Shown here: positions 54,822 through 61,968 of the stretch, piece after piece
How the letters are laid out: each line of letters starts with the position of its first letter
Position numbering within the stretch: the stretch's first letter is position 1
From: Pseudoalteromonas luteoviolacea
GTDB lineage: Bacteria; Pseudomonadota; Gammaproteobacteria; Enterobacterales; Alteromonadaceae
Direction of reading: 5' to 3'
Assembly: GCF_001696455.1 (NCBI RefSeq)
Contig: NZ_MAUJ01000003.1
Span: 76,735 to 140,734, forward strand
DNA length: 64,000 bases
Notes under the pieces: generated by a model
The model's database searches: none
What the model saw: the letters and a program-made list of their open reading frames with translations, nothing else
Told to the model about the DNA's origin: nothing
Position numbers and translations under genes: made by a program

Positions 54822-55457
54822 ATGGCAGGACTCGTATCAATGGCCCAGCAATTCAGTGGCTTACCAATGAAATCTCTCATTGGTGGTCCGCTGAAAGCTG
54901 CGACAGATGCAAACGGTATGATGGCCCGAACACAAACTCAGTTTATGTTGAGTACGTGCTTTGAAAATGGAGGTGGCGCTAATTCACCACAAGCCAGTGG
55001 CAGTAAACTGACGCCTATCATGGTTGAGTTTGAGCTCAGTCGCCCGGTGATAAAGGCGGACGGAAGCAGCGGAGATGACGCAAAAATTACGTTAAAGCTG
55101 CCACTACTCACTTTAATTCCGCTCAACTCTTTGGCAGTCGATGATGTAAAAATCCATTTTGAAATGGAAGTCTCCAGTTCAACATCCACTGACAATGAAA
55201 AAAGTAGTGAACAGGAAACCGCTGCCAAAGCTGATATTACAGCGAAGTACAATGCGGGCCTTTTCTCCGTTGAAGTACATGGGTCGGTTTCTCATAGCAG
55301 CAAGTCTACTTCGAAGCAAAAAGAGCACTATGAGGCATCAAATAAAGCCAAATATGAAGTGGATGTTCACGCAGGGCAATTACCTCTGCCAACAGGCGTA
55401 ACCACCATTATTAATGCCTTTACCAAGAACATTGATCCAATCATTGAAAAAGAGTAA
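54822..55457 (+). CDS. DUF2589 family protein (copy 1)
   Basis: 211 aa with a strong ribosome site (GAGGAG). The N-terminal motif F-S-G-L-P-M-K-S-L-I-G-G-P-L-K-A-A-T is diagnostic of DUF2589 and is nearly identical in copy 3 (56053). A beta-rich middle (L-K-L-P-L-L-T-L-I-P-L-N-S-L-A-V-D-D-V-K-I) is followed by a charged Ser/Glu/Lys linker (E-K-S-S-E-Q-E-T), then A-G-Q-L-P-L-P-T-G-V-T-T-I-I near the end. The family's function is not established. It leads a four-gene unit placed just after rebB, and DUF2589 genes often keep company with R-body genes, so a joint assembly is inferred. Confidence 0.85.
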   Translation: MAGLVSMAQQFSGLPMKSLIGGPLKAATDANGMMARTQTQFMLSTCFENGGGANSPQASGSKLTPIMVEFELSRPVIKADGSSGDDAKITLKLPLLTLIPLNSLAVDDVKIHFEMEVSSSTSTDNEKSSEQETAAKADITAKYNAGLFSVEVHGSVSHSSKSTSKQKEHYEASNKAKYEVDVHAGQLPLPTGVTTIINAFTKNIDPIIEKE

Positions 55458-55538
55458 GCACCTACTGACACCGAATCGTGGTTACTCTGAGGAAGTTAGC
55501 AGCTTCCTCTCTTAAATAACGATAATAAGAGACATGCT

Positions 55539-56033
55539 ATGATCGAATTTCAATCACTAATGAAAGCCATACATAAAGGCGTTAAAGACGCTGCTAAGTC
55601 TGTTGAAGGCGAAACGATTGACTTTGTTAAACGTTTTTTCGATGAACATGAAAATGACGAAGGCAAAGCACCAAGTTACTCTCCCAAAACATGTACGATG
55701 CAATTTCCAAGTAGAACTGAAGAGGGTATCGATACAGTAGAAGCCGAAGTGCCACTTCTCGCACTCGTGCCCATATCTTCACCAAGGATCACGGAAGTGA
55801 AGTTTAAAACAGACTTGGAAATAAGCACAAATGAGCAAGACAAACTCATGGTCACTTTCGCCAAAAACACGACAAAATCAGGGTTTCGCGACAAAATAAT
55901 CGGACCAAGTGGTGGAGAGAACACCGCCAATGCACAGCTAGAAATCACTTTAACCGGTAATGAGCCCCCAGAAGGCCTTAAAAAGCTCATTGAAGGTTAC
56001 GAGCGCGCACTTCGAGCACAAATTCCAGGATAA
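55539..56033 (+). CDS. DUF2589-like protein (copy 2, without N-terminal motif)
   Basis: 164 aa. It lacks the F-S-G-L-P motif but shares the core with copies 1 and 3: V-E-A-E-V-P-L-L-A-L-V-P-I-S-S-P-R-I-T-E followed by F-K-T-D-L-E-I-S. The N-terminus is a helical, charged segment (I-H-K-G-V-K-D-A-A-K-S-V-E-G-E-T). The end is A-Q-L-E-I-T-L-T-G-N-E-P-P-E-G-L-K-K-L-I, again resembling the family's closing motif. Co-directional, 81 bp after copy 1 and 19 bp before copy 3. Probably a diverged subunit of the same assembly. Confidence 0.72.
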   Translation: MIEFQSLMKAIHKGVKDAAKSVEGETIDFVKRFFDEHENDEGKAPSYSPKTCTMQFPSRTEEGIDTVEAEVPLLALVPISSPRITEVKFKTDLEISTNEQDKLMVTFAKNTTKSGFRDKIIGPSGGENTANAQLEITLTGNEPPEGLKKLIEGYERALRAQIPG

Positions 56034-56052
56034 GTTATAAAAAGGACTTCGC

Positions 56053-56766
56053 ATGAACAACAATATTGCCTCACAGTTTTCTGGATTGCCTATGAAAGCG
56101 CTGATTGGTGCGCCGCTAAAAGCCGCAACCGATGCAAACGCGATGATTGCAAATGCACAGACTCAGTTTCTCCTCACAACCTGTTTCGAAAAAAGCCCAG
56201 ATGATGATAGCCAGCTAGTCCCAACAATGGTCAACTTTACATTATCTCGTTCTGTTATTGATAAAGATGGCGTCATTGGCAAGTCTCCGATTAAAATGGA
56301 TATCTCTATTCCGCTCATGACCTTAATTCCCATTAATTCGCTCGCCATAGAAAAGCTCAAGGTGTCTTTCAACATGGAAGTGAAAAGCTCGAGGGAAATA
56401 AAAAAGAAAGAGACTCTAGAACATCAGGAGGAGAGCTCCACTTCAATTCGCAGAATGCGGGGGCGAGCGCAGGGGCGACCGCAGGGGCGACCGCAGGGGC
56501 GACCGCAGGGGCGGAGACAGCGCAGAACCCAATCTCAAAAGCAAAGCAATCCACAAAACACACAACCAAATCAATCACATGAGTTTGAGACTGAATTGCA
56601 TGGCTCGCTCGCCAAATCACACCAAGGAGAACAGCAGCAAACTAGCTCGGCCCACGCAAGCTATGAAGTTACGCTTGAAGCTGGTCAACTCCCTTTACCC
56701 AATGGGATCACCACAATTTTAGAAATATTTTCAAAAAATATGATGCCACTCCCCAGTAAACAATAA
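56053..56766 (+). CDS. DUF2589 family protein (copy 3) with RPQG repeat
   Basis: 237 aa with AAAGGAC before the ATG. The start Q-F-S-G-L-P-M-K-A-L-I-G-A-P-L-K matches copy 1. The core S-I-P-L-M-T-L-I-P-I-N-S-L-A-I-E and the end A-G-Q-L-P-L-P-N-G-I-T-T-I-L also match. Between them a low-complexity insert holds R-A-Q-G then three R-P-Q-G units and a Gln/Asn/Ser-rich stretch, replacing the Ser/Glu linker of copy 1. The underlying DNA is a perfect tandem 12-mer, so length may vary between strains. Confidence 0.85.
   Translation: MNNNIASQFSGLPMKALIGAPLKAATDANAMIANAQTQFLLTTCFEKSPDDDSQLVPTMVNFTLSRSVIDKDGVIGKSPIKMDISIPLMTLIPINSLAIEKLKVSFNMEVKSSREIKKKETLEHQEESSTSIRRMRGRAQGRPQGRPQGRPQGRRQRRTQSQKQSNPQNTQPNQSHEFETELHGSLAKSHQGEQQQTSSAHASYEVTLEAGQLPLPNGITTILEIFSKNMMPLPSKQ
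56468..56515 (+). repeat. 12-bp tandem repeat CGCAGGGGCGAC, four copies
   Basis: Four head-to-tail copies (the last diverging at its end) of a GC-rich 12-mer inside an AT-richer gene, coding RAQG/RPQG units. In-frame slippage would change the linker length. Confidence 0.9.
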
Positions 56767-56776
56767 GGAACTAACT

Positions 56777-56998
56777 ATGAGTATAAAATCAAAAATTGAC
56801 TGCCCTGAATGCACTATGCCAATTTACTTCGAATCAAATTTGCTTTTAGCAGGACAATCTTTTTCCTGTTCAAACCCAAATTGCGATGTATCTATTGCGC
56901 TCACAGCCACCGATAAAGAGGTTGTATCAAATGCGTTTAATAAGTTTGAGCAGATCCGTGAAAGTGCCACGACACAAGCTGGCCGCCATGACTCGTAG
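56777..56998 (+). CDS. small zinc-ribbon protein
   Basis: 73 aa, 10 bp after copy 3, with AAGGAAC before the ATG. Two knuckles, C-P-E-C and C-S-N-P-N-C, spaced about 20 residues apart, suit a zinc ribbon; the rest is a short helical, acidic tail. It is the last gene of the DUF2589 operon. Small ribbon proteins in such operons can be assembly or regulatory factors; here the role is unknown. Confidence 0.75.
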   Translation: MSIKSKIDCPECTMPIYFESNLLLAGQSFSCSNPNCDVSIALTATDKEVVSNAFNKFEQIRESATTQAGRHDS

Positions 56999-57133
56999 CC
57001 CAACTCACCCAGCGTCATCATCACAGTGTGGGTTACGTTTTATGAAAACAGATTTAATGGTTACTTGAAAAAATACCGGCTACATAATGCCTGAGTGCCT
57101 AAAAAGAAACTTTGCGTATTAAAGTGAATGAAA

Positions 57134-57167
57134 AGGCCTAGTTATTATGATGGAACACACTAGGCCT
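57134..57167. terminator. hairpin between convergent units
   Basis: AGGCCTAGT (57134-57142) pairs with ACTAGGCCT (57159-57167), 16-nt loop. It lies between the DUF2589 operon and the leftward lectin gene. Confidence 0.45.
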
Positions 57168-57236
57168 GAAGTATTTACCGAGAGGCTATGAAGGTAAAAC
57201 ACACCCTGTGCATTACCTCATATTTGAAGTTTTGTC

Positions 57237-59048
57237 TTATTGAGAGACAACCACTGTGTTATTGGGGTGCAATACAGGGCAGTCCCATAAATGTGTTCTA
57301 GTGCCGTTTTGACCAGAGGGCGCATCAACACAACGCGATGGCTCTAATACTGTTTTAAGCTGCTGATTTATGTATTTAAATGCTTGAGTCGGACTGTTGT
57401 TACAATCCCAAACCATCAGTCTTTCCCCATTGCTTGTCGCAGAGTTTCTGTAATCTAAACACTTGTTGTAGTTCATCTTGCTTCTAACTTTGCCGTCATT
57501 AGTAAATAACCACCTCTGATTTGCACCGCCGTGACAATCATGTACAACAACGTCCTGTCCATTTGCTGGATGAGCGTACCAAATATCCAAACACTTACCG
57601 TGAATTTTAAGCTCGACGTGTTTTTCGATGCCTAGGTAATTGTCATCCCATGTATGTGGATCTGCCGACTCAAGCCACCTAACCGATTTTTGCATATTGG
57701 CTTTGCCTGCACTACTCCACGAGAACAAGAAGTCTGAATCCTGAGGTAAACACAAATAGTTGTCTTCCCACGTGTGCGGATCAGCAGATTCTTTGATTTG
57801 TGTACAGCGCATCCCATTAATCGGCCCTGCATATGACCATTTCATGCCAATATCTTGCGACGAACAAAAGTAGTTGTCATGCCAAGTATGCGGATCTGCG
57901 GGCTCTAACGTTTGGACACAGTACATACCCGGTACAATACCAAAAGATTTAAATACAAATGAAACACCACCAACCGATGTATGTTGATCGGTTTGAGTCA
58001 CACCCGTGATTGAGCTGATAGACAGATCTTCATTAGGGTTGTTACAGTTACCAACCGCAGTTTGAAGTCGGCCATTTTGACACTGTTTAAACACAACCTG
58101 CCTAGATGTACCGCCAACTTGCATGTTTACTGACTTGCTGCTCACGCCAACCGCCGTCATTTTATGCTGATTTCTCAGTGACGTAATATCAAATAAATTC
58201 AATAAGCTACTTGTACTAAGCGGCGCGAATGCCAAAGTTACTTTGAGATTTTTAACCGTATTGGCAATACTAAAACTGTTCCCTGTGACGTCTTTTGGCA
58301 AGCTCTTATGATAACCAACCGCAAATTTAATAGCATTGTCCGGTGTTCCAGGGTTCACGGCTTGTACGAAGAAACTCATAATCGGCTGGTCGCGATGCGT
58401 ATGATGACCATGCTTTATACGTTCTAATTCATTGATATCAACAGCGACACCGACACCAACATTACCTTTATTTACCATAAACATAATTGACTGCGCGTTA
58501 TCGCGGTTTTTTACTTCATCTGCAACCCGCTTAAGGTTGTTGTAGTCGATGTCTCTGATTAATGTGTAAACGACTTCTTTTGCTAGTTCAACGTTGTTTG
58601 AGTTAATACCATCAAGTAAAGACTCTAACTGGGTTACATAGTGTGCATTGCCAATTGCAGTGCTGGCAAAACTTTGAAGGTGTGCTAATTTCTGCTGTTC
58701 TGATGTAAAATATGTGCCCAGTTGATTTATTGAAGTGAGGCTTTGAGCCACAGCAATTGCCTGTCCTGTAATCGCTCTTGAATCTACACCTACTGCATCT
58801 GTGGCTTGGTTAACTACATTGGCACCTTGTTTTAAAACTGTAATGGCCACATTGGTCACGGGGCTTGTTACATCCTGAACAACCGTCGCTACTTGGCTAA
58901 CCGCACTCCCAATTGACCCAACTGGATCTTTAAAAAAGTCTCCGATACTTCCCCAGCCAAATGCATTCGCTTGATTCGTAAATACTAACGAGCCAGTAGC
59001 CAATGACGCCACAACTGCTGAACTTACCACCCCTTTTCGTAAACCCAT
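57237..59048 (-). CDS. secreted protein with PHTW repeats and ricin-type lectin domain
   Basis: 603 aa from the ATG at 59046-59048 with GGAG 7 nt upstream. The signal peptide ends A-N-A. The N-terminal ~330 residues are unassigned, starting with a Val/Ala-rich helical stretch. Next come three repeats carrying D-P-H-T-W-x-D-N-Y about 38-40 residues apart (codons around 57885, 57770 and 57655). The C-terminal ~110 residues form a ricin B beta-trefoil (K-C-L-D-I-W, N-Q-R-W-L-F, K-C-L-D-Y, R-C-V-D-A), a galactose-binding type fold. It may be a sugar-binding toxin or adhesin, but no toxin domain is proven. Confidence 0.8.
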   Translation of the reverse strand: MGLRKGVVSSAVVASLATGSLVFTNQANAFGWGSIGDFFKDPVGSIGSAVSQVATVVQDVTSPVTNVAITVLKQGANVVNQATDAVGVDSRAITGQAIAVAQSLTSINQLGTYFTSEQQKLAHLQSFASTAIGNAHYVTQLESLLDGINSNNVELAKEVVYTLIRDIDYNNLKRVADEVKNRDNAQSIMFMVNKGNVGVGVAVDINELERIKHGHHTHRDQPIMSFFVQAVNPGTPDNAIKFAVGYHKSLPKDVTGNSFSIANTVKNLKVTLAFAPLSTSSLLNLFDITSLRNQHKMTAVGVSSKSVNMQVGGTSRQVVFKQCQNGRLQTAVGNCNNPNEDLSISSITGVTQTDQHTSVGGVSFVFKSFGIVPGMYCVQTLEPADPHTWHDNYFCSSQDIGMKWSYAGPINGMRCTQIKESADPHTWEDNYLCLPQDSDFLFSWSSAGKANMQKSVRWLESADPHTWDDNYLGIEKHVELKIHGKCLDIWYAHPANGQDVVVHDCHGGANQRWLFTNDGKVRSKMNYNKCLDYRNSATSNGERLMVWDCNNSPTQAFKYINQQLKTVLEPSRCVDAPSGQNGTRTHLWDCPVLHPNNTVVVSQ

Positions 59049-59054
59049 TTTCAA

Positions 59055-59401
59055 ACTCCAAAATTAATGTAAAAACAACACAAGAGCAAAGCCCTTAACA
59101 TCTGCTCCGAATCGTTTAATAAAGTACATTAATGAATTACCTAAAACCATTACACGGCATTACAAATGTAAACCCGCTGATAATAAATAAACAAAAGACC
59201 AATACATAATACCGAGATAAATGACCTTAACTTCTGCAAGGCAGAATAAACTATTGCAAAATACGTCACTTCAGGCACGAAAACTTTCGGCACCACGATA
59301 TGACGCTGATCAAACTCGTATCGTCTGCTGCACATTATGATTAGTTAACATAAGAAAGAAGGTTAAAATTTATATATCTCATAGTGATAGAGGGAAAGTC
59401 C
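59055..59401. other. intergenic between divergent genes, no gene
   Basis: AT-rich, with promoters expected in both directions. A 61-codon minus frame has no ribosome site and is rejected. Confidence 0.45.
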
Positions 59402-60187
59402 ATGGGTAGTTGTATTTGGAGTGACAGCGCAATACAGTACGCGAAGTCAGCAAAAAACATTTCTTTTTACAAAGACACCGCTAGATTTAGCGCTGAGATT
59501 ATAGGCAAGTATGACTACAACCATTTTGTTGATTTAGGCTGTGGTTCATCTAATTTAGTTCTGGACGCCTTGCTTAACTTCCACCCAAATAGAAGAGTCA
59601 CCTGTGTGGACGCAGCCAAGGGGATGGTCGCAGTCGCCAAACATAATAGCTTGCACACCAATGCCGAGTTTATGTCTGGTTTCTCAGAGAACATACACTT
59701 TGCTCCAAACTCCATCTGCTGCTTTCTCGCAAACTCTGCATTTTGGATGTTCGATTTTGATAAAACACTTCCGCTGATTAAGTCTCAGCTAAAACATAGA
59801 GGTGGGTTACTCGTTAACTTTTCCGAGTGGGATCTGCAAGGCCCTGTGCAAGACGAGTCGCGATACATCGCGATAGATCAGCAGCTTAAAATACTTGGTT
59901 TTGAACAGAAGAAACACAAAGGTACACCAAAAAAATACTGTAAAGAGCATTTGATTCAAATTATTGAACAGTATGGTTTTACAGTATCTGAAGTCATTAC
60001 GAAAACAGTGACTGTGACAAAACAAGATTGGATTGAGTTTTACAAAATTCCCGCCATCGCTAGAAAGAGCCTACCTCACCTAAGCTTAGATGATGCCCTG
60101 ACCACGCTTAGTTTGGCAATGAATGAACTGCCAGAGAGTTACACTCATCACATGAAGTGGCTTTTTATAAAAGCCGTTAAAATATAG
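59402..60187 (+). CDS. class I SAM-dependent methyltransferase
   Basis: 261 aa from the ATG at 59402, where GAGGGA lies 7-8 nt upstream; a GTG six codons earlier is less likely. The SAM-binding motif I is F-V-D-L-G-C-G-S-S-N. It is followed by V-T-C-V-D-A-A-K-G-M (acidic loop) and G-G-L-L-V-N-F-S-E-W-D. This is the Rossmann-like methyltransferase layout. The C-terminal part (about 165-261) is helical and probably recognises the substrate, which is unknown. It stands alone between two secreted-protein genes. Confidence 0.88.
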   Translation: MGSCIWSDSAIQYAKSAKNISFYKDTARFSAEIIGKYDYNHFVDLGCGSSNLVLDALLNFHPNRRVTCVDAAKGMVAVAKHNSLHTNAEFMSGFSENIHFAPNSICCFLANSAFWMFDFDKTLPLIKSQLKHRGGLLVNFSEWDLQGPVQDESRYIAIDQQLKILGFEQKKHKGTPKKYCKEHLIQIIEQYGFTVSEVITKTVTVTKQDWIEFYKIPAIARKSLPHLSLDDALTTLSLAMNELPESYTHHMKWLFIKAVKI

Positions 60188-60193
60188 GACAAA

Positions 60194-60218
60194 AGCGCTT
60201 TTAAACGTCAAAAGCGCT
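60194..60218 (+). terminator. hairpin after methyltransferase gene
   Basis: AGCGCTTTT (60194-60202) pairs with AAAAGCGCT (60210-60218), 7-nt loop. No U-run follows. Confidence 0.45.
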
Positions 60219-60238
60219 ATGAGCCAAATAAACCTGAT

Positions 60239-61609
60239 TTAATTGGCTTTCTTAATCTCTAGAATTAGATTATTTTTATGATAGCTAAAATCTGTATGAC
60301 TTAAATTTCTGCCATTCACCCCATAGACTTTGTCAAACGGTGTAGAAACTGAATTTGGATTAAATGAAGAGGTCATATCATTTGTATTTAGATCTAATGC
60401 ACTTGCAGTGGTAATAAATGTTGGCTTACGATTATTAGAAAGTAGATTGTTCGTCACTCTGCGAATATTGCCATTCCCGTCAAAAAACTCTTGCAGCATT
60501 TGCCCTGTAATCGTATATGAGCCAGGTGCATTATCGAAGTTATGGCTTCTGTAATAATGGCCCATTTTGTATTTACTACTTATATTAAGTGACTTTAGAG
60601 TATAATAGGTGTCACCATATACACTATAATCTACTTCAAACCTCGCCATTTGAGTATTGGTAGGTAACCCTGCTGAAGTGCCCGTATAACTACCATTTGA
60701 AAAGGCAACATTATATGTTGATGGATAGCCTTCGTCTGCTAACTTTCTGAAGTACTGGTAGCTTTCCTTACCTGTTACCAATAGTTGAGCTGCCACTCCC
60801 TCTGTCAAGCTTGCATACATGCGCCTTGCGTTTTTGCGAGCTCTGTCGCAAGAACTGCTCCAAGAGCACCCTCGAGCATCTTCTAATCGACCTTTTATTC
60901 TTCCGATTGTTTCTGTAATTGTATAAGGAATATTGGCCCCTTTATGTGGCGTATCAATAGAAATATAATTAAAGACCTCATGGTTATATCGACTTGACTC
61001 TATAAAATTCAGCGCTTTCTTGGCAAGTATGCCACCATAGCTATAACCAACCATTGAACTTTGATGGTTGCCCCGCTTCATCTTAGTTTCAATAAAGTGA
61101 ACTAACTGCGCGGTGTGCGGGACTAACTTATCACTTGTGTTGACATATTCTATGAAGACGATATCTCTTCCGGCGTTAAGTAACGGTATAAAAACATCGC
61201 GAAGACGATAATCATACCAATACTTATTAAACTCATGATGGCCAGTACTGATCCCATCAGCCGTCACATTTAATCCTTTGATAAAATAAACTGGTTTATC
61301 GAGCACACCATCTCTCGACTTTATAATACGAGCGTTTAGTGAAGCTATCGGAAAGCATGCTGCTTGCCGACACTCAGGGTATGATGAGTAAGACAAGTCA
61401 AGCTGTTGATCATTTTGAACATTATATTGCTGACCACTATCTAACTTTATATACTGCCCTTCGCGCATTGGATAGCCCACATTATTGTACCACATGTAGT
61501 GTTCAACATATTCCAACTCACTTGATGGGTAACCCTCCACTGTACTTGCTAGGTTAAATTGAGAGTAAAAAGCAAGTGCTAAAATTGATATTTTTTTAAT
61601 ACTGATCAT
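60239..61609 (-). CDS. secreted alpha/beta hydrolase (lipase-like)
   Basis: 456 aa from the ATG at 61607-61609 with GGAAG upstream; a frame 30 codons longer lacks a signal at its start. The signal peptide (MISIKKISILALAFYSQFNL) puts the protein outside the cytoplasm. A nucleophile elbow M-V-G-Y-S-Y-G-G-I-L-A lies near residue 190, with a strand D-I-V-F-I-E-Y before it. A candidate late His (M-G-H-Y-Y-R-S-H) could complete a Ser-Asp-His triad. Cysteines C-S-W-S-S-C-D may form a loop disulfide. Esterase or lipase of unknown substrate. Confidence 0.75.
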   Translation of the reverse strand: MISIKKISILALAFYSQFNLASTVEGYPSSELEYVEHYMWYNNVGYPMREGQYIKLDSGQQYNVQNDQQLDLSYSSYPECRQAACFPIASLNARIIKSRDGVLDKPVYFIKGLNVTADGISTGHHEFNKYWYDYRLRDVFIPLLNAGRDIVFIEYVNTSDKLVPHTAQLVHFIETKMKRGNHQSSMVGYSYGGILAKKALNFIESSRYNHEVFNYISIDTPHKGANIPYTITETIGRIKGRLEDARGCSWSSSCDRARKNARRMYASLTEGVAAQLLVTGKESYQYFRKLADEGYPSTYNVAFSNGSYTGTSAGLPTNTQMARFEVDYSVYGDTYYTLKSLNISSKYKMGHYYRSHNFDNAPGSYTITGQMLQEFFDGNGNIRRVTNNLLSNNRKPTFITTASALDLNTNDMTSSFNPNSVSTPFDKVYGVNGRNLSHTDFSYHKNNLILEIKKAN

Positions 61610-61968
61610 TTTTCTTCCTTGCGAGTAAAATCGCATTAAATTAATACACAAAATAAAGTGACCATAATTTAGCCACAAATCTAGTGACGCAAAGCTCATT
61701 AGTTAATTTAATAAAAACTGCAAGAGTAAAAACTTTAAATAATTAAAAAAGCAACAATAAAGTTTGAAAATAATCAACAAGCAAAAACCAAACAAATATT
61801 AAAACCAGCATTACCAAAAACTTAAAAAATCAAAAACATATATACCCCTCTTTTAATCCTAATCTTTCAAACATTCATTCCAGAAGAAAAAACAAAAAAA
61901 GGTGCTTATTTTTAAGCACCTTTTTTTGTTTTACAATGTTACCATTTTAATTATCTTCGCTACCCACT
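61610..61968. other. intergenic, very AT-rich, with terminator
   Basis: Apart from the terminator at 61899-61928 it holds only A-rich sequence expected to promote the hydrolase gene. Confidence 0.45.
61899..61928. terminator. bidirectional intrinsic terminator
   Basis: AAGGTGCTTA (61899-61908) pairs with TAAGCACCTT (61913-61922), flanked by A7 and T7 runs. It closes the leftward GH92 gene. Confidence 0.88.

Noticed and set aside
59150..59335. 61-codon minus-strand frame
   Set aside because: No ribosome site; lies in the promoter region between divergent genes.
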